This document shows positions 9,279-18,460 of a stretch of 64,000 nt of DNA, piece after piece. The notes beneath the pieces are model-generated. The model did not search any database. It was given only the letters and a program-made list of their open reading frames with translations, and was not told the DNA's origin. The stretch is from Namhaeicola litoreus (GTDB lineage Bacteria; Bacteroidota; Bacteroidia; Flavobacteriales; Flavobacteriaceae): the NCBI RefSeq assembly GCF_042679565.1, contig NZ_JBHTMY010000002.1, forward strand, positions 744,001 to 808,000, in the 5' to 3' direction. Position 1 is the stretch's first letter, and each line of letters opens with the position of its first letter. A program made the position numbers and the translations under genes.

Positions 9279-10331
9279 TTAAAGTGGAAGTAACTCCTCT
9301 ATTTGATCTACTGTTTTTTTTAAGAATTTTGGCGTTTTGAATCTGTATCCTATAAAAATTTGGTAAGTAAGATTGTTTGTTTGAATTGTCATGGTTTTAT
9401 TGTTTTCATTTCTAAAAGATTCATAACCCTTTATTTCAGCCCCACCAAAAATCCGTTCAGAATTATATCCAAGACCCAAATGTGCATTCAATCTATAAAT
9501 GGGATTAGAATATGTTGTTCTAACATTTCCTTCTGGAAACCTTGTGAGTAGATTGGTATAATTTACACCTAAACTGGGGCTTAGGCCAAGAGAGGCATAC
9601 CAACTGCTTTTAAGAACATAAGTGTAATAATAAGCTATATCTAATAGAAATTCAAAAGATTTGGAGTTTTGACTGCTCGTCTGCTCTGGATTATTACTTC
9701 TGTTGTCTATGTCGTAATAATTGTACAATAAACCAGGTATAAAACTCCCTGCATTTCGCTTTTGAATTTCTGTCTGTGTTGAAATTGCGCGTAAAGAAAA
9801 ATTAGGATTAAACTTATACCCTGTAGATCCTTGAAAAGAAATTACTCCTAAATCCGGGAATTTAATATATGGCTCACCTTCTTCCCAATCCGGTAAAAAA
9901 TTCTTTGTGTTTTCCAAATAATATCCATTAACTTTTGAATATTTCAAGCCTTGAACCCAATGGTCAAAAATTAGATTTAAGTTCAATCCAAATCCATTCG
10001 TTTTACCTTTGAGATCATCGTCATTATTGCCCGGTAGGAATTTCGGAATATATCCTACGCTAAAAGAAATAAACTTGTAGTTAAAGGAAATTTTACTCTT
10101 TATAGATACATTTGGCCGGATATCAGTGCTGTAGTTATTGGGTCCTTTTAGTATAAAGCTTTCTATTTCACTATCTAAATCGAATTTTACATTTATTCTA
10201 TCAAAATTTTTAAAAATATAGGACGAACTCTCTGTTTTAATCAAGCTATCCTTTACTGCAATCTGACCCGTAGAAAAAACATAAGTAAGACAAAAAAATA
10301 AAAGTAAGGTATAATTCTTTTTTAAAACCAT
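9279..10331 (-). CDS. DUF4421-like outer-membrane beta-barrel protein
   Basis: The protein has 350 residues. Residues 1-22 are a signal peptide (LLLFFCLTYVFSTGQ). The rest shows alternating hydrophobic/aromatic strands typical of a beta-barrel, for example FNYKFISFSVGYIPKF, GFGLNLNLIFDHWVQGLKY and the closing IFIGYRFK. The GKTNGFGLNLNLIFDHW and GYYLENT blocks resemble Bacteroidetes family DUF4421, whose function is unknown. It has no TonB plug or carboxypeptidase-like domain. It is divergent from the YwqK-like gene. Confidence 0.65.
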   Translation of the reverse strand: MVLKKNYTLLLFFCLTYVFSTGQIAVKDSLIKTESSSYIFKNFDRINVKFDLDSEIESFILKGPNNYSTDIRPNVSIKSKISFNYKFISFSVGYIPKFLPGNNDDDLKGKTNGFGLNLNLIFDHWVQGLKYSKVNGYYLENTKNFLPDWEEGEPYIKFPDLGVISFQGSTGYKFNPNFSLRAISTQTEIQKRNAGSFIPGLLYNYYDIDNRSNNPEQTSSQNSKSFEFLLDIAYYYTYVLKSSWYASLGLSPSLGVNYTNLLTRFPEGNVRTTYSNPIYRLNAHLGLGYNSERIFGGAEIKGYESFRNENNKTMTIQTNNLTYQIFIGYRFKTPKFLKKTVDQIEELLPL

Positions 10332-10429
10332 TGTTTTTTCATCGATTTTACAAAATCCTCAAAGTTCGTTTAATTTATTAAATATCCTATTGACTGATTT
10401 AAATCATTATGCCCTTCTGCATAAAGAGT

Positions 10430-10437
10430 TAACTTTG
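10430..10437 (+). promoter_or_regulatory. Bacteroidetes -7 element upstream of the YwqK-like gene
   Basis: TAACTTTG matches TAnnTTTG exactly, 27 bp before the ATG at 10465. Its position argues against the longer in-frame start at 10390, which would lie upstream of the promoter. Confidence 0.5.
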
Positions 10438-10464
10438 AGAATAGTAAACAATAAGATATTGATC

Positions 10465-10821
10465 ATGAAAACTTTACTTTTTTCAGTTTTAACTTTTTTT
10501 ATTTGTCTGAATGCCTATGCACAAAAGAAAAATCAAACAATTACACCGGTTGGAGATCTTTTCGAAGTGACTATTTATTATAATGATGGAAGTATTATGC
10601 AAAAGGGATTCTTAAATCAAGAAAATCAATTACACGCCTCTTGGGAGAGCTTTTTTGAAAATGGAGATCGCAAATGTGTGGCCACCTATGAAAACGGTAA
10701 AAAAGTAGGCGTATGGTATTATTGGGATTTGAACGGGAAAAAGACAAAAGTGATCTATCAAGACAATAAGGTTGTATCAACTGAAGAGGTAACTTTAAAC
10801 AAAGAGCCTGATTTACAATAA
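10465..10821 (+). CDS. Exported YwqK/MORN-like repeat protein
   Basis: The protein has 118 residues with a clear signal peptide (MKTLLFSVLTFFICLNAYAQ). The mature part carries MORN-like repeats of the YwqK family: YYNDGSIMQKG, FFENGDRKCVATYENGKKVGVWYYWDLNGKK. Such repeats form short beta-hairpins; many Bacteroidetes proteins with them are called toxin-antitoxin YwqK-like, but nothing here shows a toxin partner. The ATG at 10465 was chosen because it starts the signal peptide and follows a -7 element. The stop is 3 bp from the end of the convergent nuclease gene. Confidence 0.7.
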   Translation: MKTLLFSVLTFFICLNAYAQKKNQTITPVGDLFEVTIYYNDGSIMQKGFLNQENQLHASWESFFENGDRKCVATYENGKKVGVWYYWDLNGKKTKVIYQDNKVVSTEEVTLNKEPDLQ

Positions 10822-10824
10822 AAA

Positions 10825-11862
10825 TTATAGGGTTTTTCTCTTCAATAAACTGATATAAACAGGGTAATGATCGCTATAACCATTTGCAAATTTGTTATTG
10901 ATAAAACTTCTTTTCGGATATCCTTTATATTTTCCTGATAAATTTGATATATAGGGAGGGTTGTAAATATTTGCTTTTAGAAAGAATAATTGATTCTTAT
11001 TTTTCTTTAATGGTAAAAAGGACTTGCTAACCAATACTTGATCGAACAAATGCAATTGATCCCAGTGAGCCAAGGTATTATATCCTATCTTATACATTTT
11101 TTCAAAAGGATTAAAGAACTCATCTAATTCTACTTCCTGCATTGAGCCTTTTGAGGCAAGAACTTCTTTTATTCCTTCATCCGTTGGGTTATCATTAAAA
11201 TCACCCAAAACAATAATTTTAGCATCCACATTATCACTTTGAATTTCTTCTATTTTCCTTTTTAAAACATATGCTGCCTTGATTCTTTTGCTCTCACTAA
11301 TTTCTTCTCCCCCTCTTCTTGAGGGCCAATGGTTTACAAAAACATGAATTTCTTCATCGGCCAAAATTCCAGAGATATAAAGAATATCTCTCGTAAAAAT
11401 ACGCATACCGGATTCATCCCAAATTTTAACTTCAATTGCTTCTTGAAAAATCGGTTTAAACTTTTTCTTTTGATAGAGTAATGCCACATCAATGCCTCGT
11501 AAATCAGGAGAATCAAACTGAATAAAACCATATTGAAAAGGAGATAAAAATGATGTATTTACAAGATCTTGCAGTACAGCCGAATTCTCAATTTCTGCCA
11601 GACCTACCAGCACTGGAGCTTGATTATATCCAATTTCTGAAATGACTTGAGCAATGTTTTTCATTTTTTTGTCATAATCCTTTCCGCTGAATTTCAGTTT
11701 ACCCTCAGGCGTAAAATCTTCATCAAAGGTGTTTAGATCATCTATTGTATCGTATAAGTTTTCCACATTATAAAAGGCAATTGTATGTATATCATAAGTA
11801 TCAAGCTGAGAGAAACCGAGAAATGGCATCATACTAAAGAATAATCGAACAACTTTTTTCAT
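10825..11862 (-). CDS. Exported endonuclease/exonuclease/phosphatase-family protein
   Basis: The protein has 345 residues: a signal peptide (MKKVVRLFFSMMPFLGFSQ) then an EEP-fold hydrolase. Metal and catalytic blocks are FYNVENLYD, GLAEIEN (catalytic Glu), RGIDVALLY, NHWPSRRGG, GDFNDNP and a C-terminal SDHYPV (catalytic His). Members hydrolyse phosphodiester or phosphomonoester bonds in DNA, RNA or phospholipids; this subfamily is typical of Bacteroidetes. The ATG at 11862 gives the signal peptide; an in-frame extension to 11958 would bury it. Its divergent neighbours are a TonB receptor and a DUF5689 lipoprotein, a grouping also seen in other flavobacteria, which suggests nucleic acid or phosphate scavenging. 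Confidence 0.82.
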   Translation of the reverse strand: MKKVVRLFFSMMPFLGFSQLDTYDIHTIAFYNVENLYDTIDDLNTFDEDFTPEGKLKFSGKDYDKKMKNIAQVISEIGYNQAPVLVGLAEIENSAVLQDLVNTSFLSPFQYGFIQFDSPDLRGIDVALLYQKKKFKPIFQEAIEVKIWDESGMRIFTRDILYISGILADEEIHVFVNHWPSRRGGEEISESKRIKAAYVLKRKIEEIQSDNVDAKIIVLGDFNDNPTDEGIKEVLASKGSMQEVELDEFFNPFEKMYKIGYNTLAHWDQLHLFDQVLVSKSFLPLKKNKNQLFFLKANIYNPPYISNLSGKYKGYPKRSFINNKFANGYSDHYPVYISLLKRKTL

Positions 11863-11990
11863 ACAAACTATCGGTTTACATTTTTGTGAAAAAAGTGTCA
11901 TAAAGTCAACATGTAAAAAAACAAAATTTGATGTTAACCTATTTGCTTCTTCTTTCATAAAAAATTGTCATTTAACCAATTCTTTATTGA

Positions 11991-14768
11991 ATGAAAGCTG
12001 CCCTTTTGTACTTGTTCATTTATTTCTCTTATCATGCAAATGCTCAAAATACTGTTGTTTTTGGCCAAGTATTAGACGATAGTGACGAATCTCTTTCTGG
12101 AATTGAAATTTATTTCAAACAAAACAAGGTGGCACATTCTGATACGGAGGGATTGTTTTTCTTCTCTTTAAAGTCGGGTCAGTCTTATTCGGTCAGTTTC
12201 GAATCGCAGGAGTTCAATCGAAAAAAGGTTAATTTTTTCATTGAAAATAAACAAGATAGTCTAGATCTGGGAAGAATTCTTCTTCAGAAGAAAGATGAAT
12301 TTTTAGCATTGATGGATTTCGATGAACTACTGTTAGAAGATGAAAATAATTCACAAATTACCGGCTTTTTAAACAGTAGTCGAGATCTGTTTTCCAGAAC
12401 CGTTGCTTTTCAATTCAGTTCGGCATTTTTTAGACCCCGAAGTCTTGGTACTGACCAAACTACTGTATTGTTTAACGGTAATGAGATGAACAAAATGTGG
12501 AACGGCAGGGCTAATTGGAACCAATGGGGAGGTTTAAATGATGTGACTCGTCATCAAATATTTTATCCAAATTCTGAACCAAATCCCTCTTCTTTTGGTG
12601 CAATAGGTGGAGCAATTTTTATTAGCTCAAAACCTTCTGATTATCGCAAAGGAATAAAGGCTTCCTATGCCCTCGCCAACAGAACTTATAACCATAGAAC
12701 GTTATTTACATATCACTCAGGATCTCTTAAAAACAATTGGATGATCATGGGAGCTTTAGGCCTTCGGGAAGGAAAAAATGGTTACAAAGAAGGAGCTCCT
12801 TATGCTTCACAATCATATTTTTTATCGGTTGAAAAACTCATATCAGATAATCAAAGCCTTTATTTTACAGGTTTTTTGGTAAATACAAACAGAGGAAAAG
12901 TGGCGCCAATAAAAGAGGAGGTTTTTGATTTAAAAAATGACCGATACAATGCTTATTGGGGTTCTCAAAATAATCAAATTAGAAATGCAAGAATGCAATC
13001 TGTGGCCGAGCCAACTTTAATGCTCAACTACGATTGGCAAATCAATAGAACAGTTGAGTTACGTTCCTCCATGAGTTATCAGTTTGGTAAAAACGGGCAT
13101 AGTAGGCTTGATTATAACGGAAATTCTTTAGAATTTGATGAAAACGGTGAGCCATTTCTAATCGGTGGTGGGACAAATCCCGATCCTACCTACTACCAAA
13201 AATTGCCCAGTTATTATTTGCGATTTCCAGATCATCCTGATTACACAAAAGCCTATTTGGCAGAACAAAAATTTTTATCCGATGGCCAGATCAATTGGGA
13301 AGAAATGTACGACGCAAATATTAATTCGGGTCAACCACAATCAATCTATGCTTTGTATGAAGATAGAACAGATGATCAATTCTTTCAATTTAACACAAAC
13401 TTGAGTATCCAGCCAAAAAAATATTGGTATATCAATACCTCTTTAAGGTTAAAATATTTAATTTCTGATAACTATGCAAATGTGCTCGATTTGTTAGGTG
13501 GTGAGGGTTATTTAGATGTTTACAGCTATTCTGAAGATCTTGAAGAAGCGCAAAACGATCTGCAAAACCCAAATAGAATTGTACAAAAAGGAGATGTTTT
13601 TAAGTATCATTTTAAACTGTATAACACTGTTGCGGAAGGATTTGGTCAACTAGAATACAAAAGAGACAAAGTGGAATTCTACACGGGTTTAAACCTAAAA
13701 CACAATAGTTTCTATAGAGAAGGATTGTATGAAAATGGTAGATATCCGGGTGAAGCTTCTCTAGGGAAAAGTGAAGTCTTGCGTTTTTTAGGATATGGTT
13801 TAAAAACTGGTCTAACTTATAAGCTAACCGGTAGACATTTGATTTCTACAAACCTATTATACTTAAGCGACTCCCCAAAGCTGCAAAACTCCTTCATAAA
13901 TATGAAGGAAAACAATCAAACTATAACAAATATTGAAAATCCATTGTACTACAGTGCAGATATCAATTATATGTTGAGGATGCCAAGACTGAATGTAAAA
14001 TTGAGCAGCTATTATCTAGGTCAGGAGAATGGAAGCTCAATAAGATTTTATTATGCCGATGGATTGACAATCATAGACCAAGACCAAAGAAACGCCTTTG
14101 TTCAAGAAATTATGACAAATATCTCAACCTGTCATATGGGCCTGGAGGCAGCTTTGAATTATACGGTCTTGAGTGGTTTACAACTCAATGCAGTTGCTGC
14201 CGCGGGCAAAGCCATATATGCTAAACCTGCAAATATTTCTCTTAGTTCTGATGATTTTAAAGATGCTATAAATTTTGGCAAATCATACCTCAAAAACTAT
14301 CACCTGTCTAATGGTCCACAACAAGCCTTTTCTTTAGGATTGAGTTACAATAGTCCACATTTTTGGTGGTTGAACCTGGCTGCAAATTATTTTGACGAAA
14401 ACTATATTTCGGTTGCACCCTTATTGAGGACCACTAATTTTTTGACTGATGTTGATGGTCTTCCTATAGAAAATTTTGATTCAGAAACAGCCAGATCACT
14501 CTTAAAACAAAAAAAGATCGATCCATACTATACACTCAATTTAACGGTTGGAAAATCATGGCGTATTAAAAAGCATACCCTCGGAACTTTTTTAATTGCT
14601 TCAAATCTATCAAATTCTATTTATCAAACGGGTGGTTTTGAACAATCCAGAAATGCCAACTATCAAACACTTTTACAAGATCAACAAAGAGAAAAACCCT
14701 TGTTTTCACCAAAATATTGGTACGGATATGGTCAAAATTATTTCCTCTCTGTTTATTGGAGAATTTAA
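11991..14768 (+). CDS. TonB-dependent receptor with N-terminal carboxypeptidase-regulatory-like domain
   Basis: The protein has 925 residues. After a signal peptide (about 1-18, ending NAQ), residues 20-95 form a carboxypeptidase-D-regulatory-like beta-sandwich (VFGQVLDDSDESLSGIEIYF). A divergent plug follows around 120-215 (TTVLFNGNEMNKMWNGRANW, GAIGGAIFISS), then a long TonB-type barrel ending in aromatic YFLSVYWRI. It imports a ligand across the outer membrane using TonB energy. The ligand is not readable, but its place between an exported phosphodiesterase-fold enzyme and a DUF5689 lipoprotein points to nucleic-acid-derived or phosphate-containing substrates. The lipoprotein starts 12 bp downstream. 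Confidence 0.85.
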   Translation: MKAALLYLFIYFSYHANAQNTVVFGQVLDDSDESLSGIEIYFKQNKVAHSDTEGLFFFSLKSGQSYSVSFESQEFNRKKVNFFIENKQDSLDLGRILLQKKDEFLALMDFDELLLEDENNSQITGFLNSSRDLFSRTVAFQFSSAFFRPRSLGTDQTTVLFNGNEMNKMWNGRANWNQWGGLNDVTRHQIFYPNSEPNPSSFGAIGGAIFISSKPSDYRKGIKASYALANRTYNHRTLFTYHSGSLKNNWMIMGALGLREGKNGYKEGAPYASQSYFLSVEKLISDNQSLYFTGFLVNTNRGKVAPIKEEVFDLKNDRYNAYWGSQNNQIRNARMQSVAEPTLMLNYDWQINRTVELRSSMSYQFGKNGHSRLDYNGNSLEFDENGEPFLIGGGTNPDPTYYQKLPSYYLRFPDHPDYTKAYLAEQKFLSDGQINWEEMYDANINSGQPQSIYALYEDRTDDQFFQFNTNLSIQPKKYWYINTSLRLKYLISDNYANVLDLLGGEGYLDVYSYSEDLEEAQNDLQNPNRIVQKGDVFKYHFKLYNTVAEGFGQLEYKRDKVEFYTGLNLKHNSFYREGLYENGRYPGEASLGKSEVLRFLGYGLKTGLTYKLTGRHLISTNLLYLSDSPKLQNSFINMKENNQTITNIENPLYYSADINYMLRMPRLNVKLSSYYLGQENGSSIRFYYADGLTIIDQDQRNAFVQEIMTNISTCHMGLEAALNYTVLSGLQLNAVAAAGKAIYAKPANISLSSDDFKDAINFGKSYLKNYHLSNGPQQAFSLGLSYNSPHFWWLNLAANYFDENYISVAPLLRTTNFLTDVDGLPIENFDSETARSLLKQKKIDPYYTLNLTVGKSWRIKKHTLGTFLIASNLSNSIYQTGGFEQSRNANYQTLLQDQQREKPLFSPKYWYGYGQNYFLSVYWRI

Positions 14769-14779
14769 ACACACAGCTT

Positions 14780-16144
14780 ATGAAAAACATCTTTTATTTC
14801 TTTGCTTTTTTACTATTGAATTCATGTGAACCCGAAGAGTTCTCTATCCCCGTTCCGGATAGAATTGAAACAGAAATGGTGTCAAATTCCAAAATAGATG
14901 TTATTAAAAATATCTTGTTACAATCTGGTGAAACAATCTATGAGTTTCCATTAGAGGACAATACTGTCGTAGAAGGCTATGTCATATCAAGCGACGAAAC
15001 AGGAAATTTTTATAAAAGTTTAATCATTCAAGATAAAATTGAAAACCCAACTTGTGGAGTCGAAATTCTTTTGGATAAGAACGATTTATTTACCCTTTAT
15101 AATCCGGGACGAAAAATTTATTTAAAATTAGCGGGATTGGCCATTAGCCAAAATAATGGAAACTTTTTTCTAGGATATTTAAACCTATCTGAAGTTGTAA
15201 GTATACCTGAAAGTCTTATTCATCAACATTTGATTCGATCGTTACAAACTGAAGAAATTCAACCTAAAAAAATTGATATAGATGATTTTGATCTATTTAA
15301 AATAAACACCTTCGTTCAATTGGAAAATGTTCAATTTAGTCTTGATGAATTAGGAAAAAGTTATGCCGGAGAAATTTTTGATCAATATTCGGGTGAAAGA
15401 GAAATAATTCAATGTAACAATAAACTATCTGCTTTTGTTAGTACTAGCAGTTTCGCCAACTTTAGATCTCATATCGTTCCAAATGGCACAGGAACAATTT
15501 CAGGAATTTTAAGAAAAGATTATTACGGAGAAAAATATGTTATCGTACTAAACAATCCATCTTACCTCAATTTCAATAGTGAAAGTCGCTGCGATCCAGT
15601 TTATTTCAATTGTCAATTATCTAAAGAAAACAATAAAAACATACTATTCTTTGAAAATTTTGAGGAAATAAAAAATGCCAAAGAACTCACAGAAAAGGGT
15701 TGGATCAATGAAAATATCTTTTTAGGAAATGGAAAATTCGAAAGAAAAGTAAGTGATGGAAATGCATTTATGAGAATATCTGCCTATGGTACAGGTGAAA
15801 ATACGCTTGAAGCTTGGTTGGTTAGTCCGAAAATTGATGCTACACTCAAAGAAAATAGCCAATTATCCTTTCAAACACGTGCAAATTTTGACAACGCGAA
15901 GCTTCTATCTGTTTGGATATCAACTAATTTTGAAGGAAATATAACATCTGCTGACTGGGAGCAACTCGATGTAAAAATATCAGTTGGTCCCAGAGGAGGA
16001 ACAAATATTCATTTTGTTTCATCAGGTCAAATTTCACTGTCATGTTTACAAAAATCATTTGTTATTGGTTTTAAATATGTAGGTTCAGATCCCTCAAAAA
16101 CGACAACTTATGATTTGGATCAGATTTTAATAACATCGGATTAG
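14780..16144 (+). CDS. DUF5689 lipoprotein with C-terminal choice-of-anchor-J-like domain
   Basis: The protein has 454 residues. The signal peptide ends at lipobox LLNSC, so C16 is lipidated. Residues 30-285 fit DUF5689, a Bacteroidetes OB-fold-like domain (VVEGYVISSDETGNFYKSL, IQDK, GRKIYLKLAGL). Residues 300-454 fit the choice-of-anchor-J/DUF5017 jelly roll (FFENFEEI, GWINEN, AWLVSPKIDATL, ending TTYDLDQILI). Such proteins sit on the outer membrane, usually next to a TonB receptor and an exported nuclease, as here; a substrate-binding role is inferred. The ATG at 14780 gives the lipoprotein signal; the upstream in-frame ATG overlaps the receptor gene and lacks one at its N-terminus. Confidence 0.8.
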   Translation: MKNIFYFFAFLLLNSCEPEEFSIPVPDRIETEMVSNSKIDVIKNILLQSGETIYEFPLEDNTVVEGYVISSDETGNFYKSLIIQDKIENPTCGVEILLDKNDLFTLYNPGRKIYLKLAGLAISQNNGNFFLGYLNLSEVVSIPESLIHQHLIRSLQTEEIQPKKIDIDDFDLFKINTFVQLENVQFSLDELGKSYAGEIFDQYSGEREIIQCNNKLSAFVSTSSFANFRSHIVPNGTGTISGILRKDYYGEKYVIVLNNPSYLNFNSESRCDPVYFNCQLSKENNKNILFFENFEEIKNAKELTEKGWINENIFLGNGKFERKVSDGNAFMRISAYGTGENTLEAWLVSPKIDATLKENSQLSFQTRANFDNAKLLSVWISTNFEGNITSADWEQLDVKISVGPRGGTNIHFVSSGQISLSCLQKSFVIGFKYVGSDPSKTTTYDLDQILITSD

Positions 16145-16174
16145 TTAGTTTTGAATCTTCTAAATAATATTTTA

Positions 16175-16642
16175 ATGGTGAAAGCTTTATTTACCCTTTT
16201 AATGCCTTTTTTAATTTTAAAATGTAGTACGAATGATTGTGAAGAAATGATCTGTTTTACCCCACCACAAGCATTTCAATTTGAGATTATCGATGTAAAC
16301 TCTAGCCAAAATTTGTATACTCTAGGATTATTGTTTAAAAAGGATTTAAAAATTTACGAAACGAAAACTGGTATTTCCAGAGAGTTTAGTTTTATAAATG
16401 AAAATGATTTAAATATTATCACTGTCAATTCTATTGGTTGGAAAAATGAAAAAGTAGAACTCACCATTGAACTAAAAAAAAATCTAAATTTTACACTTTA
16501 TGTAGACGCTCAAAGAAAGAATGAAAATTGTTGTTCTTTTAAAACAATGAATGAAATCATCATTCAACCTTTTGAATATAAGCCAGATCAATCAAAAGAA
16601 CTATATCAAATTTATATTCCCTACTCCTCTTTGATCATATGA
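16175..16642 (+). CDS. Small lipoprotein of unknown function
   Basis: The protein has 155 residues. The start MVKALFTLLMPFLILKC gives a short lipoprotein signal with C17 as the likely lipidated Cys, although Lys at -1 is not ideal. The mature part is beta-rich and has several Cys (NDCEEMIC, ENCC) that could form disulfides. I do not recognise a family. It is 30 bp downstream of the DUF5689 gene in the same direction and probably belongs to the same transcript. Its last 22 bp overlap the convergent acetyltransferase gene. The ATG at 16175 is preferred over an in-frame TTG at 16151. Confidence 0.6.
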   Translation: MVKALFTLLMPFLILKCSTNDCEEMICFTPPQAFQFEIIDVNSSQNLYTLGLLFKKDLKIYETKTGISREFSFINENDLNIITVNSIGWKNEKVELTIELKKNLNFTLYVDAQRKNENCCSFKTMNEIIIQPFEYKPDQSKELYQIYIPYSSLII

Positions 16643-17073
16643 ATATGAGGAATCCCATCTTCTAAATACCCCTCACCTATTTGATTAAAACCATGTGATT
16701 CGTAAAATTTTTTAAGATAGGTTTGGGCACCAATTTTAATTATTTTTGTTTTAAACAGCGTTTCTATTTCAGAAATAGATCTTTTGATTAACTCATGTCC
16801 TAACATCTTACCCCTAAAATTTTTATCCACCACTACCCTGCCAATTGCAGCAAAATTGTAATAATCACCTGGTGCAAACAATCGGGTATAGGCAACAACT
16901 TTTAATGGATTTTCCTCGAAAACAGCAAAGAAATGTAAGGCATCTTTATCTTTATTATCCAATTCTGGATAAGGGCAATTTTGTTCTACTACAAAAATGT
17001 TGATGCGTAATTTCAGAATCTCGTGAAATTCGTCGACAGATAATTCTTCAAACTTTTTTAATACCCATTTCAT
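16621..17073 (-). CDS. elaA: GNAT-family N-acetyltransferase, ElaA type
   Basis: The protein has 150 residues, the ElaA length. The ElaA signature is clear: LRINIFVVEQNCPYPELDNKD near residues 22-42, then VAYTRLF, GRVVVDKNFRGKMLGHELI (acetyl-CoA-binding loop) and KFYESHGF. GNAT enzymes transfer acetyl groups from acetyl-CoA to amines; the ElaA substrate is not known. It is the last gene of rpiB-CDF-elaA on the minus strand, with its start 3 bp from the CDF stop. Its 3' end overlaps the convergent lipoprotein gene by 22 bp. Confidence 0.85.
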   Translation of the reverse strand: MKWVLKKFEELSVDEFHEILKLRINIFVVEQNCPYPELDNKDKDALHFFAVFEENPLKVVAYTRLFAPGDYYNFAAIGRVVVDKNFRGKMLGHELIKRSISEIETLFKTKIIKIGAQTYLKKFYESHGFNQIGEGYLEDGIPHIHMIKEE

Positions 17074-17075
17074 AC

Positions 17076-17981
17076 CTAATCTTGAATGATAAAATCTTTT
17101 ATATCTTCCCTGTCGTATTCAGGTTGCAGATATGAATGATGAATGTGAAACTTTTCTGCTAGAATTTTCTCTACCTCTTTACAAATTGAATCGAATTCTG
17201 AAAGTAATATATCATGTTTAAATTCGATGTGTGCTTCAAAATGAAAATCACTATCGTTTAGTTGCCAAATATGCACATGGTGAATATTTCTGATCTTATC
17301 AATTTTTATTAATTCTTCTTGAATATCCTCAATTTTAATATTTTTCGGTGCAAAAAGCATCAGAATTTGAAGTGAATCTTTAAATATATGCCAACTCATA
17401 AATAACAAATACACAGAAATGGCAATCGTTAAAACTCCGTCTAACCAATAGACTTGGTAATATTTCATTAAAATACCACCAATCAAAACTACAACGGATG
17501 TAAGCATATCACTTATTAAATGGAGATAAGCTGCCTTCATATTTAAATTGTGGTGAGCATCATTTTTGAGTAATAGAACACTTATTCCGTTGGCTATAAT
17601 GGCTAACAAGGCTAACCAAATCACTAAATTACTTTCTAACTCCGGTGGATTTTGCAACCTCTTAACTGCTTCAATACCGAGAAAAACAGCAATGATGATT
17701 AATGAAGAAGAGTTGATAAATGCCGCAATAATTTCTGCCCTTTTGTAGCCAAACGTATGATGTATAGTTTGTTTTTTTTTATTTGTTAATAAATTAGCTA
17801 CATAACTGATAATTAGAGATATAACATCAGAAAAATTATGTACCGCATCTGAAATTAAAGCTAAACTACCTGAAATAATACCTCCAATGAATTGAGCAAG
17901 GGTTATGGTTACGTTGAGAACAATGGATATAAAAAGTTTCCTGCCTGAAAGTTGATGTGAATGATGATGTGAATGTCCCAT
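17076..17981 (-). CDS. Cation diffusion facilitator (Zn2+/Co2+/Cd2+ exporter)
   Basis: The protein has 301 residues. A short His-rich N-terminus (MGHSHHHSH) is followed by six membrane helices and a cytoplasmic C-terminal domain of about 90 residues. Helix 2 carries SDAVHNFSD and helix 5 carries HLISDMLTS, the paired HxxxD metal sites of zinc-specific CDF proteins. It exports divalent metal from the cytoplasm using proton antiport. The residues point to Zn as the main substrate (CzcD/ZitB type). It lies 9 bp downstream of rpiB and 2 bp upstream of elaA in the same direction. Confidence 0.92.
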   Translation of the reverse strand: MGHSHHHSHQLSGRKLFISIVLNVTITLAQFIGGIISGSLALISDAVHNFSDVISLIISYVANLLTNKKKQTIHHTFGYKRAEIIAAFINSSSLIIIAVFLGIEAVKRLQNPPELESNLVIWLALLAIIANGISVLLLKNDAHHNLNMKAAYLHLISDMLTSVVVLIGGILMKYYQVYWLDGVLTIAISVYLLFMSWHIFKDSLQILMLFAPKNIKIEDIQEELIKIDKIRNIHHVHIWQLNDSDFHFEAHIEFKHDILLSEFDSICKEVEKILAEKFHIHHSYLQPEYDREDIKDFIIQD

Positions 17982-17990
17982 ACCTAAAAC

Positions 17991-18425
17991 TTATTTTGGT
18001 ACAGGTATTTTTTTAATTCTATTAAGATGTCTACCCCCTTCAAAATGAGTATTTAAAAAAATATCTACAAACTTTAATGCTTGTTCTTCACTAACAAACC
18101 TTGCAGGAATACTTAAAATATTAGCATCGTTATGTTGTCTGGCAAGTTCAACTATTTCTTCATTCCATACCAATGCTGCCCTAATTTTATCATGATGGTT
18201 TGCCGTAATGGCAGCACCATTACCACTCCCACAAATAATAATACCATAATCTGCCTGACCTGATTCTACCGCTTCAGCAACCGGGTGAACGGTATCGGCA
18301 TAATCCATACTTTCATCTGTATCGGTTCCAAAATTAATAACCTCAATTCCTTTTTGTTGAAGAGCTTCAACTATCGAAAATTTATATTTCGTACCTGCGT
18401 GATCATTACCAATGGCTATTTTCAT
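17991..18425 (-). CDS. rpiB: Ribose-5-phosphate isomerase B
   Basis: The protein has 144 residues, the standard RpiB length. Signatures are GNDHAGTKYK at the N-terminus, GIIICGSGNGAAITANHH (catalytic Cys and anion-binding loop) and RHLNRIKKI at the end. It interconverts ribose 5-phosphate and ribulose 5-phosphate in the pentose phosphate pathway. It is the first gene of a minus-strand rpiB-CDF-elaA run, transcribed away from the long AT-rich region at 18426-18936. A perfect -7 element lies 15 bp upstream. Confidence 0.95.
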   Translation of the reverse strand: MKIAIGNDHAGTKYKFSIVEALQQKGIEVINFGTDTDESMDYADTVHPVAEAVESGQADYGIIICGSGNGAAITANHHDKIRAALVWNEEIVELARQHNDANILSIPARFVSEEQALKFVDIFLNTHFEGGRHLNRIKKIPVPK

Positions 18426-18439
18426 GTCTTAAATTTTTA

Positions 18440-18447
18440 CAAAATTA
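18440..18447 (-). promoter_or_regulatory. Bacteroidetes -7 element for rpiB
   Basis: On the minus strand the octamer reads TAATTTTG, a perfect TAnnTTTG, 15 bp before the rpiB ATG. No -33 TTG is visible. Confidence 0.45.
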
Positions 18448-18460
18448 CATTTTTTGGGTT

